39,212 nucleotides of DNA from Actinomycetota bacterium (GCA_947490845.1 CANLHI010000007.1:1-39212); one strand, 5' to 3'; positions 15,932 to 24,652 are shown, counted from the stretch's first letter. Numbers and translations: made by a program. Notes: a model not told the origin generated them from the sequence alone.

Positions 15932-16762
15932 ATGCTGGAAGCGATTTTCCTAGGCGCCTTGCAAGGATTAACGGAATTCCTTCCGATTTCATCTAGCGCT
16001 CATATTCGCATAGCCGGAGAGTTATTTGGAACGAACACGGATCCAGGAGCAACCTTCACAGCTATCACTCAAATTGGCACAGAACTCGCTGTTTTGATTT
16101 ATTTTAGAAAAGACATATTGCGAATTGCAATGGCTTGGATGAATCAAATTTCTCGTCGGGCGTTGCAAGGTGATGAAGTGCGCGATGCTCGCATGGGCTG
16201 GCTAATTATTATTGGATCACTACCGATCGTAATCTTGGGCTATCTCGGACAAGATTTGATTCGTGATAATTTCCGCTCACTTTGGTTGATCGCAATCGTG
16301 TTGATTGTCTTCGGCATCATTCTTGGAATTGCAGATAAGTATGGGAAAACCGAACGCCAATTGAATCAGTTGACTCCGGCCCACGGAATTCTCTATGGCT
16401 TGGCGCAATCACTTGCCCTTGTGCCAGGTGTTTCGCGCTCTGGTGCAACTATTGCGATGGGACGCTTTCTTGGTTACAGCCGGGAAGCTGCGCTGCGCTA
16501 TTCATTTCTTTTGGCCCTGCCCGCAGTTTTCGGCAGCGGCTTGTATGAACTTAAAAATGCAATTGGCGATACTTCTTTATCTCAACCCTTCTCACTGCCC
16601 GAAACCCTGGTTGCCACCGTCATCGCCCTCTTTATTGGATATGCCGTAATTGCCTGGATTCTAAAATATATAACAACTAAGAGTTTTGCACCATTTATTG
16701 CCTATCGCATTGGCCTAGGTTCACTTCTCCTAATCGCCCTATCTACTGGAATGATCTCCTAA
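15932..16762 (+). CDS. uppP: Undecaprenyl-diphosphatase UppP (BacA)
   Basis: This 276-residue membrane enzyme dephosphorylates undecaprenyl pyrophosphate to recycle the lipid carrier for peptidoglycan synthesis. The length and motifs are those of UppP/BacA: the Glu-rich motif 1 in LGALQGLTEFLPISSSAH (about residues 7-24), and the PGVSRSGATIAMGRFLG motif 2 in the middle, with about eight hydrophobic segments. A GAGAGGAAG tract precedes ATG 15932. The stop overlaps the start of the alditol oxidase by one base (TAATG), so the two are translationally coupled even though their functions look unrelated. Confidence 0.96.
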   Translation: MLEAIFLGALQGLTEFLPISSSAHIRIAGELFGTNTDPGATFTAITQIGTELAVLIYFRKDILRIAMAWMNQISRRALQGDEVRDARMGWLIIIGSLPIVILGYLGQDLIRDNFRSLWLIAIVLIVFGIILGIADKYGKTERQLNQLTPAHGILYGLAQSLALVPGVSRSGATIAMGRFLGYSREAALRYSFLLALPAVFGSGLYELKNAIGDTSLSQPFSLPETLVATVIALFIGYAVIAWILKYITTKSFAPFIAYRIGLGSLLLIALSTGMIS

Positions 16763-17994
16763 TGAAGAATTGGTCGGGCACCGTAACTTTTGCAGATTCA
16801 CAAACATTTGCTCCAGCTACGACTGCAGAACTAGCGGAAATTGTTGCTGCTAACCCAAAGGTGCGCGCGAGAGGCAGCGCCCATAGCTTTAATGCAATTG
16901 CAGATACTGATGCAATTTCGGTTGCCTTCGAAAATTTACCGAATGACCTGGTAATCAATAAGGAAAAACAGATAGTTACCGTCTCCGCAGGAATCAAATA
17001 TGGTGAACTTGCTGTGGCACTTGAAGAACGAGGCTGGGCACTTCATAACATGGCATCACTGCCACATATTTCTGTGTCCGGTGCGATCGCAACAGCAACT
17101 CATGGATCTGGTGTTGGAAACGGAAATCTAGCTACGGCAGTACGCGGACTAGAAATAATTCTGCCCGATGGAAGTATCAAGAAAATAACTCCGGAGAACC
17201 CTGAGTTTGCTGGATATGTTGTCGGACTAGGTCTAGTTGGAATAGTTACAAAGGTAGATTTGGCGATCGAGCCAACTTTTAATATTGAACAAAGCGTTTA
17301 TCGTGGAATGTCACGCGAGACATATGCTGCAAACCTTGATGAAATCATGTCACTTGCATACAGCGTAAGTTATTTCACAACTTGGGCTGCAGCCGGCGGG
17401 GGAGAAGTTTGGGCGAAGTTTCGCAGCGGTTCTGCCGCACCCGATGGTTTGTTCGAGGCGTATCCAGCAACTTCTAATCGACATCCTTTACCAGGTTTGG
17501 ATCCAGAGCCTTGCACAGAGCAGATGGCAGTTAGCGGTCCATGGCACTTGCGATTGCCGCATTTTAAAATGGAGTTCACACCAAGTGCCGGCGATGAAAT
17601 TCAGAGCGAGTTCTTTGTTGATCGTAAAGATGCACCAGCAGCTATTGCGGCACTTGAAAAGATTGCACCTCAAATTAATGAGATCTTGTGGGTAACGGAA
17701 ATACGTGCAATCGCAGCTGATGGGTTATGGATGAGCCCGCATTTTCAGCGTGATTCAATTGGTATTCACTTCACTTGGAAGAAAGTCGATGCCGTCTATG
17801 AGTTTGTAAAGGTTGTGGAAGCAGTACTAGCGCCCTTTAAATATCGCCCGCACCTAGGAAAAGTTTATTCAGCATCTCCTGAATACATTCGGGCTGTTAT
17901 GCCAAAGATGGATGAATTCGTGCGGTTGGTAAAGGAAATCGATCCACTGAATAAGTTCGGCAATACGATGACTGACAAAATGTTAGGTCGTTAA
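16762..17994 (+). CDS. aldO: Alditol oxidase (AldO / xylitol oxidase type)
   Basis: This is a 410-residue flavoprotein of the vanillyl-alcohol-oxidase/L-gulonolactone-oxidase fold, very similar in layout to Streptomyces coelicolor AldO, which oxidises xylitol, sorbitol and other polyols at C1 to the aldose with release of H2O2. The covalent flavin His is His41 in RGSAHSFN. Other matching landmarks are NMASLPHISVSGAIATATHGSG, GLVGIVTKVDLAIEP, CTEQMAVSGPWHLRLPHFK, WVTEIRAIAADGLWMSP, and the C-terminal PHLGKVYS. No signal peptide is present, so it is cytoplasmic. It starts inside the last base of the uppP stop codon, and its own stop overlaps the convergent regX3 stop. A gulono- or arabinonolactone oxidase activity is less likely given the AldO-specific segments. 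Confidence 0.85.
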   Translation: MKNWSGTVTFADSQTFAPATTAELAEIVAANPKVRARGSAHSFNAIADTDAISVAFENLPNDLVINKEKQIVTVSAGIKYGELAVALEERGWALHNMASLPHISVSGAIATATHGSGVGNGNLATAVRGLEIILPDGSIKKITPENPEFAGYVVGLGLVGIVTKVDLAIEPTFNIEQSVYRGMSRETYAANLDEIMSLAYSVSYFTTWAAAGGGEVWAKFRSGSAAPDGLFEAYPATSNRHPLPGLDPEPCTEQMAVSGPWHLRLPHFKMEFTPSAGDEIQSEFFVDRKDAPAAIAALEKIAPQINEILWVTEIRAIAADGLWMSPHFQRDSIGIHFTWKKVDAVYEFVKVVEAVLAPFKYRPHLGKVYSASPEYIRAVMPKMDEFVRLVKEIDPLNKFGNTMTDKMLGR

Positions 17995-18677
17995 ATCTCT
18001 AACTTATAGCCAAGTCCACGAATAGTGTGGATGATTGTTGGGTTTGCTGGATCTGCTTCAACTTTTGCACGAAGGCGCTTGATGTGAACATCGAGAGTCT
18101 TGGTATCACCGAAGTAATCATTTCCCCAAACGCGGTCAATTAATTGGGTGCGAGTTAACACACGCCCGCTATTGCGCATTAGGTATTCCAATAGTTCAAA
18201 TTCTTTCAGAGGGAAAGTAACGGCAATTGAATTGACGGTTACATGGTGCTTATCTAAATCCATGCGGATTGGCCCGGCAGTTAACTCTTGATTCTCATCG
18301 TAATTAGATTGATCACCTGAATTGCGACGCATCACAGCCTTAATACGCGCCAGCAGCTCACGGGATGAATAAGGCTTGGTTACATAATCATCGGCGCCAA
18401 GTTCGAGTCCGACCACCTTGTCGATCTCAGAATCTTTAGCGGTCAACATAATTATTGGAACTTGAGAGGTGCTGCGAATAACGCGACAAACTTCGGTACC
18501 TGAAACTTCAGGAATCATTAAATCTAAAAGGATTAAATCCGGTGAGAACGAATTGAAGGATTCGATGGCTTCTTTTCCATTGACTGCTACTTGAACGTCA
18601 TAGCTCTCTTTCTTAAGCAGATAAGCCAGTGCATCGGAGAAAGAGATTTCATCTTCGACGATTAGTACTTTAGTCAT
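17991..18677 (-). CDS. regX3: Phosphate response regulator RegX3-like (OmpR family)
   Basis: This 228-residue OmpR/PhoB-type response regulator has a receiver domain (residues 1-115) with acidic pair Glu8/Asp9 in IVEDE, phospho-acceptor Asp52 in LILLDLMIP, the Thr in IIMLTAKD and the Lys in VTKPYSSREL. A winged-helix DNA-binding domain follows (about 130-228) with VTFPLKEFELLEYLMRN and the recognition-helix region TKTLDVHIKRLRAK. It is transcribed with the kinase gene upstream, whose stop overlaps its start by 4 nt. The divergent neighbours are phoU and pst, so this is the RegX3/PhoP-type phosphate regulator, expected to bind the GTTCACC repeats at 19764-19785. Confidence 0.92.
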   Translation of the reverse strand: MTKVLIVEDEISFSDALAYLLKKESYDVQVAVNGKEAIESFNSFSPDLILLDLMIPEVSGTEVCRVIRSTSQVPIIMLTAKDSEIDKVVGLELGADDYVTKPYSSRELLARIKAVMRRNSGDQSNYDENQELTAGPIRMDLDKHHVTVNSIAVTFPLKEFELLEYLMRNSGRVLTRTQLIDRVWGNDYFGDTKTLDVHIKRLRAKVEADPANPTIIHTIRGLGYKLEI

Positions 18678-19735
18678 TTGTGATCCTCTATTGATTCGTG
18701 GATTGGAAGGCGAATAGTGAAAGTGCTACCCACGTTTTCAGAGCTCCACACGGAGATTTCGCCACCGTGCTTTGTAACAATATGTTTTACGATAGAAAGA
18801 CCAAGTCCAGTGCCACCGGTTTCGCGCGAACGTGCCGGATCAACTCGATAGAAACGTTCGAAAATTCTTTCAACTTCAGCCTCCGGTATGCCAATACCTT
18901 GATCTGAGACTGCGATAGAAATGATTCCATTTTCGGTCGATGTGCTCACCGATACCTTTGTTCCTTGCGGTGAATAATTAACCGCGTTTTCAATCAGGTT
19001 ATTGATAGCCATCGTTAGCTGATCATGGTCACCTTGAATATAGGCATCTTTTGATTCCTGGAAGAACAAGCTAATTTTTCTGGCATCTGCCGTTGTGCGG
19101 CACTGATCAAGGGCCTCTTTAATTAAATCTGATGTAAGAAGTACTTCTGCCTCATGCAACGGATCTGAATCTTGCACTCGAGAGAGTTGAATAATCTCTT
19201 GCACAAGGTCAGTCAAGCGTTTTGCTTCAATCTGCATGCGAGAGGCAAATTTAGTCACCGCTTCTGAATCATCTTTGGCTTCCATTACTGCTTCACTTAG
19301 CAAAGAGAGCGCACCAATCGGCGTCTTTAGTTCGTGAGAAATATTTGCCACAAAATCACGACGAACTTCATGCACACGCTGTGCTTCACTTTCATCTCGC
19401 AACATAACCAATACAAGTTCACCGTCAGAAAGTGGAATTACATTTACCGTAATCTCGCGTTTACCTTCACCGATTGGTCCGCGTGCGATTTCAATAGTTC
19501 CGGTTTGTTTCACATTTGTGCGGCGAACTACGCGAATTGATGCCAGAAGCTCTTCACTTTGGATGCGTCCATCACGCAATATTCCGAGTTTTTCAGCCTC
19601 AGGATTGGCAAATATTGCGATCTCACCAGGGGCGACAATCAGGCTCGCACCGTCTAACTGGTTGAGGGTATTGAGCAAGAGCATAGGTAGATCACGCCTT
19701 TCCTCCGTATTTATACTCTTCTCCCGGCGCCACAT
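18674..19735 (-). CDS. senX3: SenX3-like sensor histidine kinase without membrane segments
   Basis: This 353-residue histidine kinase controls RegX3. In order it has a PAS-like sensor (about residues 18-115), the dimerisation/phospho-acceptor helix with His134 in DFVANISHELKTPIG, and a catalytic ATPase domain with NNLIENAVNYSP, DQGIGIPEAEVERIF and GGTGLGLSIVKH. Mycobacterial SenX3 is longer and has two N-terminal transmembrane helices. Here the protein opens with charged residues and goes straight into the PAS domain, so it appears cytosolic. ATG 19735 is preceded by an in-frame stop and lies exactly 6 nt after a TAGGCT -10 box, supporting a leaderless start; ATG 19684 is an alternative that also lacks membrane segments. 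The stop overlaps regX3 by 4 nt. Confidence 0.9.
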   Translation of the reverse strand: MWRREKSINTEERRDLPMLLLNTLNQLDGASLIVAPGEIAIFANPEAEKLGILRDGRIQSEELLASIRVVRRTNVKQTGTIEIARGPIGEGKREITVNVIPLSDGELVLVMLRDESEAQRVHEVRRDFVANISHELKTPIGALSLLSEAVMEAKDDSEAVTKFASRMQIEAKRLTDLVQEIIQLSRVQDSDPLHEAEVLLTSDLIKEALDQCRTTADARKISLFFQESKDAYIQGDHDQLTMAINNLIENAVNYSPQGTKVSVSTSTENGIISIAVSDQGIGIPEAEVERIFERFYRVDPARSRETGGTGLGLSIVKHIVTKHGGEISVWSSENVGSTFTIRLPIHESIEDHK

Positions 19736-19741
19736 GTGGAA

Positions 19742-19747
19742 AGCCTA
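19742..19747 (-). promoter_or_regulatory. -10 box of the leaderless senX3-regX3 promoter
   Basis: TAGGCT on the minus strand ends 6 nt before ATG 19735, so transcription would start at the start codon. The PHO box lies where the -35 element should be, which is the arrangement expected for activation by RegX3/PhoP-type regulators. Confidence 0.55.
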
Positions 19748-19763
19748 GCCCCATGTCGCACCA

Positions 19764-19785
19764 GTTCACCGTCCGTTCACCCAAT
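19764..19785. promoter_or_regulatory. PHO box: two 11-nt direct repeat units
   Basis: GTTCACC occurs at 19764-19770 and again at 19775-19781, exactly 11 nt apart, which is the core direct-repeat unit known from the Streptomyces PhoP and mycobacterial RegX3 regulons. It lies between divergent senX3 and phoU and could serve both promoters. Confidence 0.8.
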
Positions 19786-19788
19786 GGA

Positions 19789-19818
19789 TTGACTCCATTC
19801 AGCCGGTGCGCCTAGCGT
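19789..19818 (+). promoter_or_regulatory. Leaderless promoter of phoU-pst
   Basis: TTGACT (19789-19794) and TAGCGT (19813-19818) are 18 bp apart. The -10 ends 6 nt before ATG 19825, so the predicted transcript begins at the start codon. The PHO box ends 4 nt upstream of the -35. Confidence 0.6.
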
Positions 19819-19824
19819 GCGGTC

Positions 19825-20475
19825 ATGCCTCTAATCAGATCCGTATTCCAAGATGAACTAGATAGAGTCTCACAAACCCTCTTTGATTTAAGTGTGATGG
19901 TTTCGGACTCGATGGCTCGAGCGACTAAATCTGTAATGACAAAAGATTTAAAGTTAGCCGAAGAAGTAATTACTTCTGATGAAAAAATTGATACCGTCCA
20001 ACACGATTTAGATGCGCGAATCATCGACATTATTGCGCGCCAACAACCGGTTGCTTCAGATCTTCGCGCGCTCGTCACCGCACTTCGTATGTCAGCTGAC
20101 CTTGAACGTATGGGCGATCTGGCACACCACGTTGCCAAGCTGGTCCGTCTTCGTCATCCCGAAAGTGCTGTACCAGCAGAACTTCTTGCCCTGGTTGAAG
20201 CAATCGGTGAAACAGCAGAGAAGATTGCCACCAAGACAGGTGTAGTCATTTCAACTCGTGACGTTGCACTTGCCGTACAAGTTGAAAAAGATGATGATGA
20301 AATGGACAATCTGCATCGCAAGTTAATCTCAACTTTAGTTGAGCCTTCTTGGCCTCACGGTGTTGAAACAGCGATTGACTTAACTTTGCTTGGCCGTTAT
20401 TACGAGCGCTATGCCGATCATGCAGTTTCTGTTGCACGCCGCGTTATTTTCTTAGTGACAGGAAAGTTTGCTTAA
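19825..20475 (+). CDS. phoU: Phosphate signalling protein PhoU
   Basis: This 216-residue PhoU is the all-helical regulator that links the Pst transporter to the phosphate two-component system and dampens the response when phosphate is plentiful. Two PhoU repeats can be seen: residues about 15-105, with SDEKIDTVQHDLDARIIDIIARQQPVASDLR and LRMSADLERMGDLAHH, and residues about 115-205, with EKDDDEMDNLHRKLIS and LLGRYYERYADHAVSVARRV. The ExxxD metal-binding pattern typical of PhoU is present in both copies. No Shine-Dalgarno sequence is present; the -10 box 6 nt upstream implies a leaderless mRNA. It is the first gene of phoU-pstC-pstA-pstB, with pstC starting 1 nt after its stop. Confidence 0.95.
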   Translation: MPLIRSVFQDELDRVSQTLFDLSVMVSDSMARATKSVMTKDLKLAEEVITSDEKIDTVQHDLDARIIDIIARQQPVASDLRALVTALRMSADLERMGDLAHHVAKLVRLRHPESAVPAELLALVEAIGETAEKIATKTGVVISTRDVALAVQVEKDDDEMDNLHRKLISTLVEPSWPHGVETAIDLTLLGRYYERYADHAVSVARRVIFLVTGKFA

Positions 20476-20476
20476 T

Positions 20477-21457
20477 ATGTCAACTTCGACCGTCATCCCC
20501 AGCCCTCGCGAAATATCAACTGAACCCCGTCGTTCAGATAAAGTTTTTCGTGGCGTTGTTTCAGCCGGAGGATTTTCTTCTCTAGCGATTCTTGGGCTCA
20601 TTGCGATCTTCTTGGCATATCGTGGTTTCGAAGTTTTGAAAGAAGAAGGCTTAGGTTTCATTATCAATGCCGAATGGACAATTACGCAGGATGAATCCGC
20701 AAACGTAGTCGAAAGCGATTTTGGTTTAGCAGCCATGTTGGTTGGAACTATCCTTTGCGCGCTTGTCGCAGTCGTAATTGCTGTGCCAATCTCTGTTTTT
20801 TCTGCTCTTTATCTCAACTTCTATGCCCCGAACTGGCTAAAGAAAATACTTGTTGCAGTTATCGACATGATGGCCGCTTTCCCATCGATTCTTTTCGGAA
20901 TCTGGGGTTTCTTGGTACTTATGCCAAGTGTTGAATACTGGGGAAAGTTGATAAATAAGTGGCTTGGCTGGATCCCACTATTTGAAGTTAAGCCATATTT
21001 TCTATCACGTTCGCCATTTGTGGCCGGCGTTGTTCTTGCAATCATGATTATTCCGATCGTTACTTCGATTGCGCGAGAAATCTTTGCGCAGGCGCCACTT
21101 GATCGCATTCAAGCTGCATTCGCACTTGGTGCAACCCGTTGGGCAATGATCAAAGCAGTAGTAATTCCACATGGTCGCAGCGGAGTTGTTGGTGGCGCAA
21201 TGCTGGGACTTGGACGAGCGATGGGTGAAACCGTAGCCGTTTACACAGTGCTGAATATCGTTTTCCAAATTAATTGGCATGTTCTACTTGGCGCAGGTGG
21301 CAACGTAGCGTCGTTAATTATTTTAAAGTTTGGTGAAGCGAACCTGTATGAAATCAAGGGGTTAATGGCCGCTGGTTTGGTTCTTTTCCTTCTGACTCTG
21401 GCTGTAAATTTTCTTGCAGACTTTATTGTTAAGAGAACAGGAAAGTCGGGACGATGA
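20477..21457 (+). CDS. pstC: Phosphate ABC transporter permease PstC
   Basis: PstC is one of the two membrane subunits of the high-affinity phosphate importer. The protein is about 326 residues, counting from ATG 20477, which begins MSTSTVIPS; an in-frame TTG 9 nt upstream is less likely. About six hydrophobic segments are visible. Landmarks are ALYLNFYAPNWLKKILVAVIDMMAAFPSILFGIWGF, SIAREIFAQAPLDRIQAAFALGATRW with its EAA-type loop contacting PstB, and GLGRAMGETVAVYTVLN. The gene is preceded by AGGAAAG inside the end of phoU and overlaps pstA by 4 nt. Confidence 0.95.
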   Translation: MSTSTVIPSPREISTEPRRSDKVFRGVVSAGGFSSLAILGLIAIFLAYRGFEVLKEEGLGFIINAEWTITQDESANVVESDFGLAAMLVGTILCALVAVVIAVPISVFSALYLNFYAPNWLKKILVAVIDMMAAFPSILFGIWGFLVLMPSVEYWGKLINKWLGWIPLFEVKPYFLSRSPFVAGVVLAIMIIPIVTSIAREIFAQAPLDRIQAAFALGATRWAMIKAVVIPHGRSGVVGGAMLGLGRAMGETVAVYTVLNIVFQINWHVLLGAGGNVASLIILKFGEANLYEIKGLMAAGLVLFLLTLAVNFLADFIVKRTGKSGR

Positions 21458-22497
21458 CCGCCGTAGCAACACCACAAAAACCTTGGGCAAAACGCCCAAG
21501 TGATCGTCTCCGTGAAATTGCACTTTTATTAGGAGCAATTATTTTCTCTTTCGTATTTGTTGGCGCAACTGAAATGAAAGGTAAATTGGCTTACGCATTT
21601 GTCTTCTTCGCAGCTTATGGCGTCTTGACTTCAACATATGCCTTCATTAGTCGCGGAGCTCCTGCTGCAAAAGATGCCTTTGTAAGCACCTTGGTATCCC
21701 TCGGTGCGGTACTAACTGTGGTTCCAATGGCGAGCATTCTCATCACCGTCATTCAAAAAGGTGTGCCCGGCCTGCATCTTGGTCTTTTCACTAACGATAT
21801 GTCGATGGCAACCTCAACTGATCCAATTGCTACTGGTGGAATCTTGCATGCAATCACAGGAACCCTCACTCTTGTCACTTTGGCATTAGTTATGAGTATC
21901 CCGCTTGGTATTTTGACGGCTCTATACCTAACTGAAATTAAAGGCAGATTTGCCGGCCCTATTCGCTTCTTAGTTCAGGCGATGTCCGGCGTTCCATCAA
22001 TCGTCGCTGGCCTATTTATTCTCTCGGCTGTTTTATACACGATTACAAAAGAGTACTCGGCGCTTATGGGATCTCTTGCGCTTACAATTTTGATGATCCC
22101 AACAATTGCACGAACTTCTGAAGAAGTCTTACTACTTATCCCAAATGATTTGCGTGAAGCCGGTACCGCACTTGGCGGAACTCAGTGGCGCACAGTTGCC
22201 ATGATTGTTGTGCCAGCTGCGCGCAGCGGTTTGATGACTGCAATTATTTTGGGAATCGCTCGTATTGCTGGCGAGACTGCACCCCTTGTTTTACTTACCG
22301 GTGGCGGGGATAAGGTAAATCCAAATCCTTTCAGCGGTGCTGTTGGCTCATTGCCTTATTACATCTGGCGTTCATTTAACGCTGGCTCTCCGGAAGCGAT
22401 GACTCGAGCTTGGGCAGGCTTACTAGTTCTAATGGTTGTTGTTTTTATTCTTTTCATCGCAGCGCGCTCCTTATCTAACCGAAAGATCTCCAAATGA
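21454..22497 (+). CDS. pstA: Phosphate ABC transporter permease PstA
   Basis: This is the second membrane subunit of the Pst phosphate importer, 347 residues, longer at the N-terminus than many PstA proteins because of extra hydrophobic segments in residues 20-85. Family landmarks are [52 protein letters not shown], the EAA-type loop [23 protein letters not shown], and [18 protein letters not shown]. It is coupled by ATGA overlaps both to pstC upstream and to pstB downstream, so the three subunits are made together. Confidence 0.95.
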   Translation: MTAVATPQKPWAKRPSDRLREIALLLGAIIFSFVFVGATEMKGKLAYAFVFFAAYGVLTSTYAFISRGAPAAKDAFVSTLVSLGAVLTVVPMASILITVIQKGVPGLHLGLFTNDMSMATSTDPIATGGILHAITGTLTLVTLALVMSIPLGILTALYLTEIKGRFAGPIRFLVQAMSGVPSIVAGLFILSAVLYTITKEYSALMGSLALTILMIPTIARTSEEVLLLIPNDLREAGTALGGTQWRTVAMIVVPAARSGLMTAIILGIARIAGETAPLVLLTGGGDKVNPNPFSGAVGSLPYYIWRSFNAGSPEAMTRAWAGLLVLMVVVFILFIAARSLSNRKISK

Positions 22498-23366
22498 TTC
22501 AGACTCCTGAAAGCGAGAAAACCATGTCATCAACCACTCCAAGCTCTTTGGCCAGCGTTGCTAGCGCCAAGGCAGAACGAAGTGCGCCAACGTCAGCGCA
22601 AGGCACCGGTCTGGAAGCACGTGGAATCCATGCCTGGTTCGGTAAGAATCACGTTCTCTCAAACATTAATTTGGATTTTGCCGCAGGGTCTGTGACTGCG
22701 CTAATCGGTCCTTCTGGCTGCGGTAAGTCAACATTTATTCGTACCTTAAATCGTATGCACGAATTTATTCCAGGTGCTGCAATGGCCGGTGAGGTACTGC
22801 TTGACGGTAAAGATGTATATGCACCAGGTGTTGATGTAACTAAGATTCGCCTACAAGTGGGAATGGTTTTTCAAAAGCCAAACCCTTTCCCATCCATGAC
22901 TATTGGTGAGAATGTTCTTTCTGGCCTTAAATTAGCTCAACTCAAAGTTCACAATAAGGACGAGCTTCTTGAATCATGCTTGGTTCGTGCTGGTCTATGG
23001 AATGAAGTAAAAGATCGCCTTGATGCACACGGTGGCTCACTCTCCGGCGGGCAGCAGCAACGTCTCTGTATCGCACGCGCATTGGCTGTAAGCCCAGAAG
23101 TCCTTTTGATGGATGAACCATGTTCGGCCCTTGATCCAGGATCAACTCTGCGCATTGAAGAGACTATTCGCGAGTTATCTGATTCGATGACCATCATCAT
23201 TGTTACGCACAATATGCAGCAGGCTGCTCGAGTATCGGATTACACAGCATTCTTTTTATCTGATGGCGGCCCAGGCGAAATGATTGAAGTCGCAACCACC
23301 AGTGAGATTTTCTCTAAGCCAAAAGACCAGCGAACAGAAAATTACGTCACCGGCCGTTTCGGGTAG
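22494..23366 (+). CDS. pstB: Phosphate ABC transporter ATPase PstB
   Basis: This is the ATPase of the Pst importer, 290 residues. It has Walker [11 protein letters not shown]-loop [12 protein letters not shown], signature [16 protein letters not shown], Walker [14 protein letters not shown] and the switch His in [17 protein letters not shown]. The C-terminal [21 protein letters not shown] is the PstB hallmark. Compared with the usual 250-260 residues there is a Ser/Thr/Ala-rich N-terminal tail of about 40 residues before [15 protein letters not shown]. Starting at ATG 22524 would shorten it by ten residues, but ATG 22494 overlaps the pstA stop in the same way as the other pst genes. Confidence 0.95.
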   Translation: MIQTPESEKTMSSTTPSSLASVASAKAERSAPTSAQGTGLEARGIHAWFGKNHVLSNINLDFAAGSVTALIGPSGCGKSTFIRTLNRMHEFIPGAAMAGEVLLDGKDVYAPGVDVTKIRLQVGMVFQKPNPFPSMTIGENVLSGLKLAQLKVHNKDELLESCLVRAGLWNEVKDRLDAHGGSLSGGQQQRLCIARALAVSPEVLLMDEPCSALDPGSTLRIEETIRELSDSMTIIIVTHNMQQAARVSDYTAFFLSDGGPGEMIEVATTSEIFSKPKDQRTENYVTGRFG

Positions 23367-23378
23367 CCGTAACCTGCT

Positions 23379-23438
23379 GTTCATCTAAGTGTTAACAAAC
23401 GTTTGCCACTTCGGCGCATTTAGTTAACCGCAGTTGCC
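23379..23438 (+). promoter_or_regulatory. Degenerate PHO-box-like array upstream of pstS
   Basis: GTTCATC (23379), GTTAACA (23391), GTTTGCC (23401), GTTAACC (23423) and GTTGCC (23433) resemble the GTTCACC unit and begin 12, 10, 22 and 10 nt apart, close to an 11-nt phase. This suggests pstS has its own RegX3-responsive promoter. The individual units are weak matches. Confidence 0.5.
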
Positions 23439-23484
23439 TAGTTTTCTCCTAGCACGTCACCTATATCTAATAAGGGGAAAATTA

Positions 23485-24630
23485 ATGAAAGTTTCAATGC
23501 TCGCAAAATCTGCAGCAGTTGCACTCGTTTTTGGGCTCGTCGCATCGACACCAGCTCACGCAGTAGATCTAACTGGTTCTGGCGCATCATTCCCAGCACT
23601 ACTTATCGAAGCTTGCAAGGCTCCATTCGCCACAGCTTCAGGACATTCATTTACTTACGCATCTCTTGGTTCAGGTACCGGCCGTTCAAACTCTGACAAG
23701 TCAATTGGAGATTTCTGGTTCTCAGATGCAGCTCACACAGCAACATCAAAGCGTTCAACGATTATTCACACACCAGTTGTAGCAGCACCAATCGGAATCT
23801 TGCACAACTTGCCTTCACGTAACACTCTTTCACTTTCAGCAACAACAATTGCTGGCATCTTCGCCGGAACAATCACACGTTGGAACGATCCAGCAATTGT
23901 CAAGGATAACAACCGCGCATACGAAAAGATTGTTTACAAGACAAAGGATGGTCAACTTGTTAAGGATTCAAGTGGTCAGCCAGTCGTTGCTAAGAAAATC
24001 GCAACAACAACTCGTTACACGCTTCCAGATAAGCCAATCAAGGTTGTGTATCGTCTAGATTCTTCAGGTACAACTGAAAACTTCACAAACTACCTAAATA
24101 AGTCTGCCCCATCAGTCTGGACAAAAGCGAAGTCTTCAGTTTTCACAACTTCATTCCCAGGCAACATCAACTCACCTGAAAACTTGGGTCGTGTTGTAGG
24201 CGCTAACTATTCCCAAGGTGTTGCCCAGCAAGCTGGAAAAACTCCTTACTCAATCACTTTCGCTGAAGTTAACTATGCAGTCGGAAACAAGCTAAAGGTC
24301 GCACACGTAATCAACCCATCTGGAAATGCGGTTGAACCTACTTCTGTAACTACTTCAGCTTTCCTTGCACAAGGATCAATGGATGCAAACGGAATTGTTT
24401 CATTCGACTATGCAACTAAGGAAGCTGGCGCATACACACTAGGTATCGTCTCTTACATGTTAGTTGACACAGCATATGCAGATAAGACACGTGCAGCAGC
24501 TGTAAAGGCTCTTGCTAACTTCATTCTCTCACCAGCATGTGCGAAGGATAAAGGCGAGGCACTCGGTTTCGCAGTCCTTGATGGTAACTTCAAAAAGAAA
24601 GCCGACGAGCAGAACGCAAAAATCGGTTAA
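23485..24630 (+). CDS. pstS: Phosphate ABC transporter substrate-binding protein PstS
   Basis: This is the extracellular phosphate-binding protein, about 381 residues from ATG 23485, which has AAGGGG 7 nt upstream; an earlier in-frame ATG at 23434 would add an unlikely hydrophilic extension. Residues 1-26 form a signal peptide ending in AHA, with no lipobox Cys. The phosphate-site motifs are present: DLTGSGASFPALLIEAC at the mature N-terminus, SLGSGTGRSN, TRWNDPAIV, and YRLDSSGTTENFTNYL. The C-terminus contains a single Cys (SPACAKDKGEALGF). It is separated from pstB by 118 bp holding PHO-box-like sites, and is followed by a strong intrinsic terminator, so it can be made in excess over the membrane subunits. 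Confidence 0.94.
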   Translation: MKVSMLAKSAAVALVFGLVASTPAHAVDLTGSGASFPALLIEACKAPFATASGHSFTYASLGSGTGRSNSDKSIGDFWFSDAAHTATSKRSTIIHTPVVAAPIGILHNLPSRNTLSLSATTIAGIFAGTITRWNDPAIVKDNNRAYEKIVYKTKDGQLVKDSSGQPVVAKKIATTTRYTLPDKPIKVVYRLDSSGTTENFTNYLNKSAPSVWTKAKSSVFTTSFPGNINSPENLGRVVGANYSQGVAQQAGKTPYSITFAEVNYAVGNKLKVAHVINPSGNAVEPTSVTTSAFLAQGSMDANGIVSFDYATKEAGAYTLGIVSYMLVDTAYADKTRAAAVKALANFILSPACAKDKGEALGFAVLDGNFKKKADEQNAKIG

Positions 24631-24652
24631 TTCTTAACGAACTACGAGGGGG

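Noticed and set aside
19710-19715. TATAAA on the minus strand as the senX3 promoter, with start at 19684
   Set aside because: It lies inside the longer frame; the TAGGCT box 6 nt before ATG 19735 next to the PHO box fits better. Either start gives a kinase without membrane segments.
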